From NCBI RefSeq assembly GCF_947498805.1, contig NZ_CANMLT010000010.1, positions 62,001 through 126,000 of the forward strand: a DNA stretch of 64,000 nt. The letters run 5' to 3'. Shown here one piece after another: positions 37,491 to 47,163 of this stretch. Origin of the DNA: an uncultured Tenacibaculum sp. (GTDB lineage: Bacteria; Bacteroidota; Bacteroidia; Flavobacteriales; Flavobacteriaceae). The translations under genes were made by a program, and so were the position numbers. Under the pieces are notes generated by a model. The model did not search any database. It was not told where the DNA came from and saw only the letters and a list, made by a program, of their open reading frames with translations. The stretch's first letter is position 1; each line of letters starts with the position of its first letter.

Positions 37491-37506
37491 TGTCAGCTAG
37501 ATGACA
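37491..37506. promoter_or_regulatory. Crp-like palindrome
   Basis: TGTCA-GCTAGA-TGACA: two 5-bp half-sites with a 6-bp spacer, the geometry of Crp boxes (TGTGA-N6-TCACA). Its centre lies about 41 bp upstream of the predicted start of the RskA-like gene, the classical class II activator position. It sits immediately after the stop codon of the Crp/Fnr gene. Confidence 0.5.
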
Positions 37507-37507
37507 C

Positions 37508-38179
37508 TTATGCTATAATTTTTCGAAGTCTTATTTCTTTTCTGTTAAAATCAATGATATTCTCTTGTTTTAACTCATTCATCATTGTATTTAACGTTTG
37601 ACGCGAAGTTCCAATTAAGGTAGCAATGTCTTTTTGATTATATGGGTGTTTTATGACATGATCTCCATTTTCAGGGCACTCATATCCATATTCCTCACAA
37701 AGATCCTTAAAGAACTCTAACAATCGTGTTTTGGTATCTTTAAACAAAAGGAGTTGTAATCTTCTTTCTAACTTTTTTATTCGAAGCCCAATAAACTTGT
37801 AAATCTTAAAACTTACAGATGCATTCTCCCTCATTAAATCATACATCGTGTCTTTTGACACTGGGCAAATAAGTGTTTGATTATCTATAGATTGAGCAAA
37901 CTCATTCCTTCTTTCTATTCCTAAAATTGCTTTTTCTCCAAACAATTCTCCTTTGGTCAAAATTGCTTTTATAACCTCCTCACCTTCTTCTGTATAGTAT
38001 CCAATTTTTACTTTTCCTTCGTCTATCAAATATAATTTAGTAGCAGCATCATCTTCAAAATAGATATAATCTCTTTTCTTATAGGTATTGAACTCATGTC
38101 CAGTCTTAAACTGGGAGTATTTATGTGGACAAAGTATTTTAAATAAATTAACTTCTTCTAAGTACCAAATACCTCTCAT
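37508..38179 (-). CDS. Crp/Fnr-family transcription regulator
   Basis: A 223-residue regulator. A cyclic-nucleotide-type sensor domain (about 25-135, YLIDEGKVKIGYYTEEGEEV, GELFGEKAILG) is followed by a long dimer helix and a winged HTH (about 165-220, QKDIATLIGTSRQTLNTMM). It has no Fnr-type cysteine cluster. The longer frame from ATG 38224 would start at the T tract of the preceding terminator (38226-38252), so the internal ATG 38179 (MRGIWYLEE) is preferred. The recognition helix has SRQT where Crp has SRET, which could shift half-site preference. Confidence 0.87.
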   Translation of the reverse strand: MRGIWYLEEVNLFKILCPHKYSQFKTGHEFNTYKKRDYIYFEDDAATKLYLIDEGKVKIGYYTEEGEEVIKAILTKGELFGEKAILGIERRNEFAQSIDNQTLICPVSKDTMYDLMRENASVSFKIYKFIGLRIKKLERRLQLLLFKDTKTRLLEFFKDLCEEYGYECPENGDHVIKHPYNQKDIATLIGTSRQTLNTMMNELKQENIIDFNRKEIRLRKIIA

Positions 38180-38225
38180 AGTTAAATCGTTTATTATGGT
38201 ATGTCGAAAAAGGTTAAAATTCATT

Positions 38226-38252
38226 ACAAAAAAACTCTGGTGTTTACCAGAG
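38226..38252 (-). terminator. Terminator after the ArgE-like gene
   Basis: ACTCTGG and CCAGAGT form a 7-bp stem with a 6-nt loop, followed on the minus strand by a T7 run. It separates the deacetylase/transporter operon from the Crp gene. Confidence 0.88.
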
Positions 38253-38254
38253 TT

Positions 38255-39403
38255 TTAAATACTTATTTTTTTAACTATATTTTCTATCATTTGGACACCA
38301 AACTCCAACTGTTCTATAGATACAAATTCGTTGGCCCTATGTGCTTGTTCTATGGAACCAGGTCCGCAAATAATACTTTCGAAGCCTGCCTCTGCAAACT
38401 GACCTGCTTCAGTAGCATAGGCTACATAACTAGGCGTTGTATTTCCTGTTACTTCTCCTATAAGATCTACGATAGATGCTTTTTCATCTGTTTGAAGCCC
38501 TGGAACTGGCGGATGTAATAAGGTGTTTTCTATTTTAAAACTAGGAAACTGTTTTCTCTTTTCTTTTTGAAGTTCATCACAATATTCTTGATATTCATTT
38601 ACAATATCCATAATATTATCTTCAGGAATCGATCGAACGTCCCATTGAAAAGTAGTACTTCCTGCAACAACATTGGTTGCTATTCCTCCTTTTATTTGCC
38701 CAACATGCATAGTTGAATGAGGTGGTAAAAAAGATTCATTTGTATTCCGCCTAGCCAATTCTTTCATTTTATTTTCTAACCAAAGAATTAACCTTGTACT
38801 TTCGTGAATGGCACTTACCTCTTTCTCTATTCTACTACTATGCCCCTGACTTCCGTTTACATGTGTTTCGACATATAAAATTCCTTTTTGACCAACAATA
38901 GGTTGCATCATTGATGGTTCTCCAATAATGGCGTATTTTGGTTTTTCTGAATAATAAGATTTGATATCCTCTGCCAACTCAGGTGCTCTTAAACAGCCAA
39001 TTTCTTCATCATAAGAAATTGCAAAATATATAGGCACGGATAAATTGGCTGCAACCATTTGTGGTAATACAGATAAAAAACAGGCCAAATATCCTTTCAT
39101 ATCACAGGCACCTCTTCCGTATAAGTTACCGTCTTTTTCAATCAATTCAAAAGGATCTGTATTCCAAGGTTGTCCTTTTACAGGTACTACATCTGTATGA
39201 CCAGATAAAATGATTCCTCCATCTAGAGCCGGACCAATTCTACAGTGTAATGACGCTTGCGTTTTTTCTTCATTATACACATACACTGTTTCTACATCAT
39301 ATTTTCTTATATAATCACTAATCCAATTTACTAAGGATAAGTTATTTTGTTTACTCAATACATCAAAACTTACAAGTTTTGCTAAGATCTCTTTGGCTGT
39401 CAT
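38255..39403 (-). CDS. argE: M20-family deacetylase, acetylornithine deacetylase-like
   Basis: A 382-residue zinc hydrolase of the M20/ArgE group, expected to deacylate N-acetylornithine or a related acyl-amino acid. Metal ligands are visible in LSGHTDVVPV, GRGACDMKG, DEEIGCLRAPE and, near the end, GPGSIEQAHRANEF. ATDVT-type dimerisation residues are in the middle domain. It is 1 bp downstream of the YfcC-type transporter gene, so an operon for uptake and hydrolysis of an amino-acid derivative is plausible. It is not within an arginine biosynthesis cluster here, so the exact substrate is open. Confidence 0.85.
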   Translation of the reverse strand: MTAKEILAKLVSFDVLSKQNNLSLVNWISDYIRKYDVETVYVYNEEKTQASLHCRIGPALDGGIILSGHTDVVPVKGQPWNTDPFELIEKDGNLYGRGACDMKGYLACFLSVLPQMVAANLSVPIYFAISYDEEIGCLRAPELAEDIKSYYSEKPKYAIIGEPSMMQPIVGQKGILYVETHVNGSQGHSSRIEKEVSAIHESTRLILWLENKMKELARRNTNESFLPPHSTMHVGQIKGGIATNVVAGSTTFQWDVRSIPEDNIMDIVNEYQEYCDELQKEKRKQFPSFKIENTLLHPPVPGLQTDEKASIVDLIGEVTGNTTPSYVAYATEAGQFAEAGFESIICGPGSIEQAHRANEFVSIEQLEFGVQMIENIVKKISI

Positions 39404-39404
39404 T

Positions 39405-40778
39405 TTAATAATTTATTAAAGTAGCAATAGTTAAAATAGTCCATGAAAGTACTAATATTATCATCACCAATGGCAAAATAAATTTAAACCATCTATTTAA
39501 AGGAACTCTACACATACTCAACATGGCTATCAATCCACCTAAAGTTGGATTTACTAAGTTGGTAACTCCATCACCTATTTGAAAGGCCAATATGGTAGTT
39601 TGTCTAGTTAAGCCTAATACTTCCCCTAAAGGAATCATTACTGGTAAGGTAGCTAATGCCTGTCCGCTACCAGAAGGAATAAACAAATTGATTACTCCTT
39701 GAGAAATAGACATTCCTACAGCGGCAAAATATTGAGGTAAGCCTTGGAGAAGATTCGACATTTCAAAAGATATGGTATCACTAATATTACTCATATCCAT
39801 AAGTACTTTTATAGTCGTTGCAAAACCAACCATGAAAGCACCTGGAGCTGCTTTAGCTACCGATTCTAACACAGTTTCACTAAAAACTGTTGGATTCATT
39901 CTAGAAACTAAACCACTTGCAATTGCTATCATTAAAAACACTGCTGAAAGTTCTATAAAATACCAGTTATGTTGAAATACTCCCCAAAGTATTACCCCTA
40001 AACCGATTAGGAAAATGAATAATACCAAATAATTATCTCTAGTTATCGTATATTCTGAAATTGATTTTGATAGTTTAATTCCGTTTTCATCCAGTCCTTT
40101 TCCCAAAGATTTATCTGGGTTATTTGAGATTTTCTTTAAGTATTGAATATTATACAACGCTAAAATACCTAATGCCAGTAAACACAAAATAGTTCGTAAT
40201 GCAGCTCCTGAAAACAAAGGCAATTCTGCAATTTTATGACCAATTCCTACTGTATACGGGTTAATAGGCGATAATCCAAAGCCCACTGTAATTGCTGCTA
40301 CAGAAATACCTGCTGCTAAGATTAAATCTCCTCCAATAGCAATACTTAATACAGCCGCTAGCGGCACCATCGCAATATTGTGTTCGTATCCCACAAAAAT
40401 TCCTAAGAAACCATAAAAAAAAGTGATTAAGAATACGATAAGATATCTCCTTTCATTCCCTAATTTCTTTACTAAAGTTCCTGCCGCATTTTCTATGGCT
40501 TGTGTCTTTTCCATAATACCAAACATAATTCCTCCTGCTAATACAATAAAAATAATGTTTACGGCCGTTTTAAAACCTAAAGGAATTGCTTTGAAAATAT
40601 CAAAAAAACTAACAGGTGTACTTTGAATAACTCCGTATGAATTAGGAATAACTCTATTTCTACCTTCCATTAAAACTCTTTCAAACTTTCCTGCCGGAAT
40701 AATATGTGTAAGTGCCGAAACCAATAATATTATTACAAACAATAAGGTTAAGGCATGAGGGATTTTTAATTTTTTCAA
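39405..40778 (-). CDS. YfcC-family transporter
   Basis: A 457-residue protein with about 12 membrane helices and two re-entrant-like repeats, of the YfcC/DcuC (C4-dicarboxylate/basic amino acid carrier) group. Supporting stretches: IPHALTLLFVIILLVSALTH, NIIFIVLAGGIMFGIMEKT, GLSPINPYTVGIGHKIAELP, GSGQALATLPVMIPLGEVLG and GDGVTNLVNPTLGGLIAML. The substrate is probably an amino acid or dicarboxylate. Its linkage with the ArgE-like gene (1 bp) favours arginine/ornithine-related compounds. Confidence 0.82.
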   Translation of the reverse strand: MKKLKIPHALTLLFVIILLVSALTHIIPAGKFERVLMEGRNRVIPNSYGVIQSTPVSFFDIFKAIPLGFKTAVNIIFIVLAGGIMFGIMEKTQAIENAAGTLVKKLGNERRYLIVFLITFFYGFLGIFVGYEHNIAMVPLAAVLSIAIGGDLILAAGISVAAITVGFGLSPINPYTVGIGHKIAELPLFSGAALRTILCLLALGILALYNIQYLKKISNNPDKSLGKGLDENGIKLSKSISEYTITRDNYLVLFIFLIGLGVILWGVFQHNWYFIELSAVFLMIAIASGLVSRMNPTVFSETVLESVAKAAPGAFMVGFATTIKVLMDMSNISDTISFEMSNLLQGLPQYFAAVGMSISQGVINLFIPSGSGQALATLPVMIPLGEVLGLTRQTTILAFQIGDGVTNLVNPTLGGLIAMLSMCRVPLNRWFKFILPLVMIILVLSWTILTIATLINY

Positions 40779-40810
40779 AAAGTATTATTTAAGAATTAGC
40801 ATTCATCCCA

Positions 40811-40841
40811 AAAATAAAAAAGTGCAGCTAAAAACTGCACT
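40811..40841 (-). terminator. Terminator after aconitase
   Basis: AGTGCAG (40821-40827) and CTGCACT (40835-40841) form a 7-bp stem with a 7-nt loop and, on the minus strand, a T-rich tail. Confidence 0.85.
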
Positions 40842-40871
40842 TTCCTTAGAAAATATTTGATATCTAGAAAA

Positions 40872-43139
40872 TTAAACGTTTTGTTTCTTAATTAAATTCA
40901 ATGCTGAACCTTCTTTATACCATTCAATTTGTCCTATATTATAGGTATGGTTTGCGATAATAGTATCTTTAGATCCATCTGCATGCACTACTTCAATAGT
41001 TAATGGTTTTCCTGGAGCAAACTCATGTAAATCTAAAAAGTTGAATGTGTCATCTTCTTGAATCAAATCATAGTCTGATTCATTTGCAAAAGTCAACCCT
41101 AACATTCCTTGTTTTTTAAGATTCGTTTCATGAATTCTAGCAAATGATTTTACCAATACCGCTACAACACCTAAATGACGTGGTTCCATAGCTGCATGTT
41201 CACGAGAAGATCCTTCACCATAGTTATGGTCACCCACTACAATAGTTTTAACTCCTGCCTCTTTATAGGCTCTTTGAGTTTTAGGTACTGCGTCATACTC
41301 TCCTGTAATTTGACTTTTTACAAAGTTGGTTTGCTTGTTATACGCATTTACTGCTCCTATTAAACAGTTGTTAGAAATATTATCTAAATGTCCACGATAA
41401 CGTAACCAAGGTCCTGCCATAGAAATATGATCTGTTGTACATTTTCCAAAAGCTTTGATTAATAATTTAGCTCCTTTTATTTCATCTCCAATTGGCGTAA
41501 ATGGTGTTAACAGTTCTAATCGTTCAGATTTAGGGTCTACCACAACTTCTACTCCACTTCCATCTGCAATAGGCTCTAAATATCCATTATCATCTACTTC
41601 AAAGCCTTTTGGTGGTAATTCCCATCCAGTAGGTTCGTCTAGCATTACCTCTTCTCCATTTTCATTGATTAGTTTATCTGTTAACGGATTAAAATCTAAA
41701 CGTCCAGCAATTGCAATCGCAGCAGTTAATTCTGGTGAAGCTACAAAGGCATGTGTATTTGGGTTTCCATCGGCACGCTTGGCAAAATTTCTATTGAATG
41801 AATGCACTATTGAATTTTTTGGTGCATTTTTCGGATCTTTATAACGTCCCCATTGCCCAATACATGGTCCACAAGCATTGGTAAAAATCTTTGCATTTAA
41901 TTTTTCAAAAACCTGTAAAATTCCATCTCTTTCGGCGGTATAACGTACTTGTTCTGAACCTGGATTAATTCCAAACTCTGCTTTTGTTTTTAATCCTTTA
42001 TCCAAAGCTTGTTGCGCAACCGAAGATGCTCTTGACAAGTCTTCATAAGATGAATTGGTACAAGAACCGATCAATCCCCATTCTACTTGTAATGGCCAAT
42101 CATTTGCAGTTGCTTTTTCTGTCATTTCTTCACCTACAGAAGTTGACAAATCTGGTGTGAAAGGGCCGTTTAATAAAGGTCCTAATTCAGATAAGTTTAT
42201 TTCAATTACTTGATCAAAATATTGTTCTGGATTTGCATATACCTCTGGATCTCCCGTTAGATATTCTTTAATTTTATTTGCCTCATCAGCCACATCATCT
42301 CTATCTGTAGCACGTAAATAACGTTCCATAGAATCGTCATAACCAAAAGTAGAAGTCGTTGCTCCTATTTCTGCTCCCATGTTACAAATAGTACCTTTAC
42401 CAGTACAAGACATTGCTGTAGCGCCTGGTCCAAAATATTCTACAATTGCTCCAGTTCCTCCTTTAACAGTTAAAATTTCAGCTACTTTTAAAATTACATC
42501 TTTTGGTGCTGTCCAACCTGATAATTTACCAGTTAACTTTACTCCTATTAGCTTAGGGAACTTTAGTTCCCAAGGCATCCCAGCCATTACATCAACAGCG
42601 TCAGCTCCCCCTACTCCAATAGCTACCATTCCTAGTCCACCTGCATTTACTGTATGCGAATCGGTACCAATCATCATTCCTCCTGGAAAAGCATAATTTT
42701 CTAATACTACTTGATGAATAATTCCTGCTCCGGGTTTCCAAAATCCAATTCCGTATTTATTAGAAACCGATTCTAAAAAATTAAACACCTCATTTGAATT
42801 ATTTAATGCTGTTTGCAAATCTACAGAAGCTCCTACTTTCGCCTGAATTAAGTGATCACAATGTACCGTGGTAGGTACTGCTACTTTTTTCTTTCCTGCT
42901 TGCATAAATTGCAACAAAGCCATTTGAGCTGTAGCATCTTGACATGCAATTCGATCAGGAGCAAAATCTACATAGTCAACTCCCCTATTATAAGCTGTCG
43001 TTGCTTTTCCATCCCATAAATGTGCATATAAAATCTTTTCAGCAAGTGTTAACGGTTTACCTGTAAGTTTTTTTGCGGCGTTTACACGCTCTTCAAACTT
43101 AACGTACACCTTTTTTATCATTTCAATATCAAAAGCCAT
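40872..43139 (-). CDS. acn: Aconitate hydratase, mitochondrial type
   Basis: A 755-residue iron-sulfur aconitase that interconverts citrate and isocitrate. Start [18 protein letters not shown] at 43139 is chosen; a longer frame from 43193 adds an unlikely tail. Visible motifs: [43 protein letters not shown] and ACGPCIGQW (cluster cysteines), and [18 protein letters not shown] (swivel domain). The length equals that of mitochondrial aconitase. It lies 175 bp downstream of acnB but has a strong terminator between, so it is separately transcribed. Confidence 0.95.
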   Translation of the reverse strand: MAFDIEMIKKVYVKFEERVNAAKKLTGKPLTLAEKILYAHLWDGKATTAYNRGVDYVDFAPDRIACQDATAQMALLQFMQAGKKKVAVPTTVHCDHLIQAKVGASVDLQTALNNSNEVFNFLESVSNKYGIGFWKPGAGIIHQVVLENYAFPGGMMIGTDSHTVNAGGLGMVAIGVGGADAVDVMAGMPWELKFPKLIGVKLTGKLSGWTAPKDVILKVAEILTVKGGTGAIVEYFGPGATAMSCTGKGTICNMGAEIGATTSTFGYDDSMERYLRATDRDDVADEANKIKEYLTGDPEVYANPEQYFDQVIEINLSELGPLLNGPFTPDLSTSVGEEMTEKATANDWPLQVEWGLIGSCTNSSYEDLSRASSVAQQALDKGLKTKAEFGINPGSEQVRYTAERDGILQVFEKLNAKIFTNACGPCIGQWGRYKDPKNAPKNSIVHSFNRNFAKRADGNPNTHAFVASPELTAAIAIAGRLDFNPLTDKLINENGEEVMLDEPTGWELPPKGFEVDDNGYLEPIADGSGVEVVVDPKSERLELLTPFTPIGDEIKGAKLLIKAFGKCTTDHISMAGPWLRYRGHLDNISNNCLIGAVNAYNKQTNFVKSQITGEYDAVPKTQRAYKEAGVKTIVVGDHNYGEGSSREHAAMEPRHLGVVAVLVKSFARIHETNLKKQGMLGLTFANESDYDLIQEDDTFNFLDLHEFAPGKPLTIEVVHADGSKDTIIANHTYNIGQIEWYKEGSALNLIKKQNV

Positions 43140-43252
43140 GTTTTTGTTCGTTTTTGTTACATGTCTAAAGTTAGCAAAAAAAGGTGTAATCAACTTGAAT
43201 CTAGTATAATTAATACAAATACAAGTATCTGATTAATTGATTAAAATCATAT

Positions 43253-43284
43253 AAAAAGAAAAGTCCGAGCTATAAACTCGGACT
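43253..43284 (-). terminator. Terminator after acnB
   Basis: AGTCCGAG (43262-43269) and CTCGGACT (43277-43284) form an 8-bp GC-rich stem with a T-rich tail on the minus strand. Confidence 0.88.
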
Positions 43285-43314
43285 CTTATATATTTCTATA
43301 AAGTATTGTAATAA

Positions 43315-46092
43315 TTACATTACCAATTGCTTTTGTGAAGGTTTAAACTTAGTTAATACTATACCTTCCACAGCTGCTTGATACTCTTCTAATGTTGGAG
43401 TTCTTCCTAAAATTGAAGATAATACAACTACTGGAGTTGATGATAATAAAGATTCTCCTTTTTTCTCATCTGAATCTCTTACTACACGACCTTGGAATAA
43501 ACGTGTTGAAGTAGCCATTACCGTATCTCCAGGTTCTGCTTTTTCTTGGTTACCCATACATAAGTTACATCCTGGACGCTCTAAATACAGTACGTTTTCA
43601 TATTTCGTACGTGCAGCACCTTTTGGCGCATCATCATCAAATACAAAACCAGAGTACTTAGCTAATACATCCCAATCTCCTTCTGCCTTTAATTCATCTA
43701 CAATATTATATGTTGGAGGCGCAACTACTAATGGTGCATTGAATACTACTTTACCTTGTTGCGCTTCAATATTCTTTAGCATTTGTGCTAAAATCTTCAT
43801 ATCACCTTTGTGAATCATACAAGATCCTATGAATCCAAGATCTACTTTTTTAGTTCCTCCGTAGAAAGATAATGGTTGGATATTGTCATGTGTATAACGC
43901 TTAGATACATCCTCATTATTTACATCTGGATCAGCGATCATTGGCTCAACAATCTTATCTAAATCGATTACTACTTCTGCATAATACTTTGCATCAGCAT
44001 CTGGCTTTAATGCAGGTCTAGAACCTGATTGAAGTTCTGCTATACGAGCATTCGCTTTATCTATTAAACCTTGTAATACTTGCTTCTCGTTGTCCATTCC
44101 TTTATCAATCATAATTTGGATACGATCTCTTGAAATTTCTAACGACTCGATTAATGTTTCATCTTCTGAAATACAGATAGAAGCTTTCGCCTTCATTTCT
44201 GCAGTCCAATCTGTAAATGTAAATGCTTGATCTGAAGTTAACGTTCCAATATGTACTTCAATGATTTTTCCTTGGAATACATTTTCTCCTTCAAATTGAT
44301 CTAACATTTGTTGTTGCGTAGCGTGCACTACATCACGGAAATCCATATAAGGAACCATGTTTCCTTTAAAGGTAACTTTAACAGACTGAGGAATTGGCAT
44401 TGTTGCTTCTCCAGTTGCTAAAGCTAAAGCCACTGTTCCTGAATCTGCACCAAATGCAACACCTTTTGCCATACGTGTATGTGAATCACCACCAATAATT
44501 ACATCCCAATCATCTACTGCGATGTCATTTAATACCTTGTGAATAACATCTGTCATTGGGTGGTACACTCCTTTAGGATCACGACCAGTAATTAAACCAA
44601 AGTCATTCATAAACTTCATTAATCGAGGAATGTTCGCTTTTGATTTATCATCCCAAACTGATGCTGTGTGACATCCTGATTGGTATCCAGCATCTACAAT
44701 TGGAGAAATAACCGTTGCAGCCATCATTTCTAATTCTTGAGAAGTCATTAATCCAGTAGTATCTTGTGATCCTACAATATTTACTTCTACACGAGTATTA
44801 GATCCTGCATGTAAGGTAACACCTGGAGTGTTTCCTACTGCATTTCTATTAAAAATCTTTTCTACAGCTGTTAAACCTTGTCCTTCTATTGAAATTTCTT
44901 TTGAAGGAGCATATACTTCAGGAACATCAATTCCTAAAACTTTACATGCAAAAGTTTGTAATTTCTTACCAAATACAACGGCATAAGACCCGCCTGCTTT
45001 GATAAACTCCATCTTTGGAGGAGTTAATGCAGTAGAGATGTCTTTTAACTCTTGAGTTCCGTTATATAATTTCTTTTCTTTAGTGTTGATTGTTAAAACT
45101 GTACCTGTTTTTACAGAATACATTTCTTTTAAAATTGGGTCACCATCTTCATCTACAATGGTATTTCCATTTTCATCTTTCTGCTTTACCCAGTTCTTTA
45201 AATCAATACCAATACCTCCAGTTACACCCACCGTAGTTAAGAAAATTGGTGCAATACCATTTGTACCAGCAATTACTGGTGCAATATTAATGAATGGTAC
45301 ATAAGGACTTGAAGGAATACCTGTCCATAAAGCCACGTTATTTACACCTGACATTCTAGAAGAACCAACTCCCATTGTTCCTTTTTCAGCAATTAACATT
45401 ACACGCTTGTTTGGGTGCTCTTTTTGCAATGCTAATAATTCATTTTGCATATCTTTATTATGCTCGAACATAGATTGCCCATGTAACTCACGATCTGATC
45501 TTGAATGCGCATCTGCTCCAGGAGATAATAAATCTGTTGAAATATCACCTACACCAGCTACATATGTTACTACTTCAATCTCTTCATCTATCTCTGGTAA
45601 TTTTGTAAAGAATTCAGCTTGTGCATAGCTTTCAATAATCTCCTTAGCTATTGAACTTCCTAACTTCATTGCTTCTTCTAAACGCTCTGTATCTGCTTCA
45701 TATAAGAATACTTGCGTCTTTAATACTTTAGCCGCTTGTTTAGCTATGTCTTCATTGTTTCCTAAAGCTAAGTCCAACAACACAGCAACAGAAGGTCCAC
45801 CTTTCATATGAGATAATTGCTCAAAAGCAAATTCAGGAGTAATTTCCTTTACTACAGATTCTCCTAAAATAATCTCTTTTAAAAATTGAGCTTTTACACC
45901 AGCAGCACTAGTTGTACCAGGTAAAACATTGTAAATAAAAAAGTTTAGAGATCCTTCACGGTGCTCATTATTTTCATCTTTTATTTGTGAGATGATATCT
46001 TTTAATAATTCGCTTCCGTCGATTGGCTTTGGGTGTAAACCTAGGCCTTTTCTTACTTCAATCTCCTTTAGGTAATCTGAGTATGTATTCAT
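43315..46092 (-). CDS. acnB: Bifunctional aconitate hydratase 2 / 2-methylisocitrate dehydratase
   Basis: A 925-residue AcnB-type aconitase. An N-terminal HEAT-like domain (about 1-160) precedes the swivel domain, placed before the catalytic core as in AcnB. Motifs: GVGSSRMSGVNNVALW, HAGSNTRVEVN, DAGYQSGCHTASVWDD, GGDSHTRMAKGV, FIGSCMIHKGDM and ERPGCNLCMGNQEKAEPGD (cluster cysteines). It probably works in the TCA cycle and possibly the methylcitrate cycle. A leader of about 165 nt precedes it if the promoter at 46263-46270 is right; AcnB can bind RNA in other bacteria. Confidence 0.95.
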   Translation of the reverse strand: MNTYSDYLKEIEVRKGLGLHPKPIDGSELLKDIISQIKDENNEHREGSLNFFIYNVLPGTTSAAGVKAQFLKEIILGESVVKEITPEFAFEQLSHMKGGPSVAVLLDLALGNNEDIAKQAAKVLKTQVFLYEADTERLEEAMKLGSSIAKEIIESYAQAEFFTKLPEIDEEIEVVTYVAGVGDISTDLLSPGADAHSRSDRELHGQSMFEHNKDMQNELLALQKEHPNKRVMLIAEKGTMGVGSSRMSGVNNVALWTGIPSSPYVPFINIAPVIAGTNGIAPIFLTTVGVTGGIGIDLKNWVKQKDENGNTIVDEDGDPILKEMYSVKTGTVLTINTKEKKLYNGTQELKDISTALTPPKMEFIKAGGSYAVVFGKKLQTFACKVLGIDVPEVYAPSKEISIEGQGLTAVEKIFNRNAVGNTPGVTLHAGSNTRVEVNIVGSQDTTGLMTSQELEMMAATVISPIVDAGYQSGCHTASVWDDKSKANIPRLMKFMNDFGLITGRDPKGVYHPMTDVIHKVLNDIAVDDWDVIIGGDSHTRMAKGVAFGADSGTVALALATGEATMPIPQSVKVTFKGNMVPYMDFRDVVHATQQQMLDQFEGENVFQGKIIEVHIGTLTSDQAFTFTDWTAEMKAKASICISEDETLIESLEISRDRIQIMIDKGMDNEKQVLQGLIDKANARIAELQSGSRPALKPDADAKYYAEVVIDLDKIVEPMIADPDVNNEDVSKRYTHDNIQPLSFYGGTKKVDLGFIGSCMIHKGDMKILAQMLKNIEAQQGKVVFNAPLVVAPPTYNIVDELKAEGDWDVLAKYSGFVFDDDAPKGAARTKYENVLYLERPGCNLCMGNQEKAEPGDTVMATSTRLFQGRVVRDSDEKKGESLLSSTPVVVLSSILGRTPTLEEYQAAVEGIVLTKFKPSQKQLVM

Positions 46093-46461
46093 AAAAGGTT
46101 TGTTTTAAAATATTTTTAAGAAGAAAAATTAAACATTGTTTATCAAGTTAAACCTCATTTTAATTCTTAAAACTATAGCATCCATCATTCTCTGTTTATA
46201 GCTAACGAAAAGGTACTAAGTATAAAATATTTATGATCGTTATTTTGTTATTTTTCGCTTAGCAAAAGTACTATTTTAGGGCGAATTTTAAAAATAAACA
46301 ACAAAACAGCCAAAAAAGCAAATTAATTTAATTTCAAAACCACTTTTTTAAAAATATATCAAAAAAATAAGGTTTTAAATCTTAAAAAATTACGAAATTG
46401 ACAATTCAACATTTTTTACTTGGAAGAAAATATTCTTATAATGATTCTAAATAAGAAAAAA
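46093..46461. other. Gap between acnB and rnpB, with acnB -7 element
   Basis: No gene is seen. Minus-strand TACTTTTG followed by C at 46263-46270 matches TAnnTTTGY and would start acnB with a leader of about 165 nt; there is no TTG at good spacing. A T tract next to the rnpB 3' end (about 46455-46461) terminates rnpB. The rest is A/T-rich. Confidence 0.45.
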
Positions 46462-46766
46462 AGCAGACCAATAAGCCGGATTCTGTTCTTCAAATAATTG
46501 AAGCTCTTATCATTTATCTAGTTTTACAATTACTCGTAAAATCCATCTGCCTACCCCTTAGAATCGTGCGAGCTACACTCAGTTTCTAATATACGTGGCA
46601 TTGCACCGCATAGAGTTTACCTGGTTTCACTACAGCATTACCTGTACATACTTTCTGTTGCACTTGTCCTCGGCTTACGCCGGACGGATGTTATCCGCTA
46701 TACTGCTCTATGGTGTCCGGACTTTCCTACTTAAATAACTTTAAGTCGATAAGATAGGTCTGCTTA
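46462..46766 (-). ncRNA. rnpB: RNase P RNA (bacterial type A-like)
   Basis: The catalytic RNA of ribonuclease P, which trims tRNA 5' ends. On the minus strand the 5' end AAGCAGACCTATC pairs with the 3' end ATTGGTCTGCTT (P1). Universal parts are visible: AGGAAAGTCCGGACACC, the GTGCAACAGAAAG-type region, AAACTCTATGCGGTGCAATG, and the 3' end ACAGAATCCGGCTTATTGG. Length is about 305 nt. Only 20 nt separate its 5' end from the T tract of the last tandem small-RNA copy, and no clear promoter of its own is visible. Confidence 0.95.
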
Positions 46767-46787
46767 AACTTTTATCATTCGTTTTCA

Positions 46788-46862
46788 TAAAAAAACCCAC
46801 TCAAAAACTGAGTGGGAAAATTGCTATGAAAAAGAAAAAGTGTCTAGAACGTCTTCTAGACG
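46788..46862 (-). ncRNA. Tandem small RNA, copy 1 (rnpB-proximal)
   Basis: About 75 nt. The 5' stem arms GTCTAGAA and TTCTAGAC (with outer G-C and G-U pairs) span 46840-46863. The linker contains CTTTTTCATAGCAATTTT. The terminator CCCACTCA / TGAGTGGG with T7 is at 46789-46816. The promoter is ATTG-N19-TATATTTG. Confidence 0.72.
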
Positions 46863-46865
46863 CTA

Positions 46866-46895
46866 CAAATATATAAATGTTTTTTAATACGACAA
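46866..46895 (-). promoter_or_regulatory. Promoter of small RNA copy 1
   Basis: Minus-strand TTG (46893-46895), 19 nt, TATATTTG (46866-46873). The start falls on the first base of the 5' hairpin. Confidence 0.65.
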
Positions 46896-46952
46896 TCTTT
46901 TATTTTAACTTTTCTTCAGAAATTAACAAAATTTTATCAAAAATAAAAAGCA

Positions 46953-47026
46953 TAAAAAAACCCACTCAAAACTGAGTGGGAAAATTGCTATGAAAAAGAA
47001 AAAGTGTCTAGAACGTCTTCTAGACA
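46953..47026 (-). ncRNA. Tandem small RNA, copy 2
   Basis: About 74 nt. The 5' hairpin (47004-47027) closes with A-U and U-G outer pairs where copy 1 has G-U and C-G and copy 3 has A-U and C-G. The linker is identical. The terminator hairpin is at 46961-46980, with a loop one base shorter. Confidence 0.72.
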
Positions 47027-47029
47027 TTA

Positions 47030-47060
47030 CAAATATAAATTATGTTTTCGGTTTACACAA
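47030..47060 (-). promoter_or_regulatory. Promoter of small RNA copy 2
   Basis: Minus-strand TTTG (TTG at 47058-47060), 20 nt, TATATTTG (47030-47037). Confidence 0.68.
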
Positions 47061-47085
47061 AAATTTTCACAAAAAATAAAAGGCA

Positions 47086-47160
47086 TAAAAAAACCCACTC
47101 AAAAACTGAGTGGGAAAATTGCTATGAAAAAGAAAAAGTGTCTAGGACGTCTCCTAGACA
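47086..47160 (-). ncRNA. Tandem small RNA, copy 3 (dnaJ-proximal)
   Basis: About 75 nt. The 5' hairpin at 47138-47161 has arms GTCTAGGA and TCCTAGAC, so the A-U pair of copies 1 and 2 is a G-C pair here, a double compensatory change. The linker is identical, and the terminator CCCACTCA / TGAGTGGG is at 47094-47114 with T7. Confidence 0.74.
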
Positions 47161-47163
47161 CTA

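Noticed and set aside
38201-38518. Plus-strand ORF opposite the ArgE-like gene
   Set aside because: It is the complement of the conserved ArgE C-terminus and spans the terminator at 38226-38252; shadow frame.
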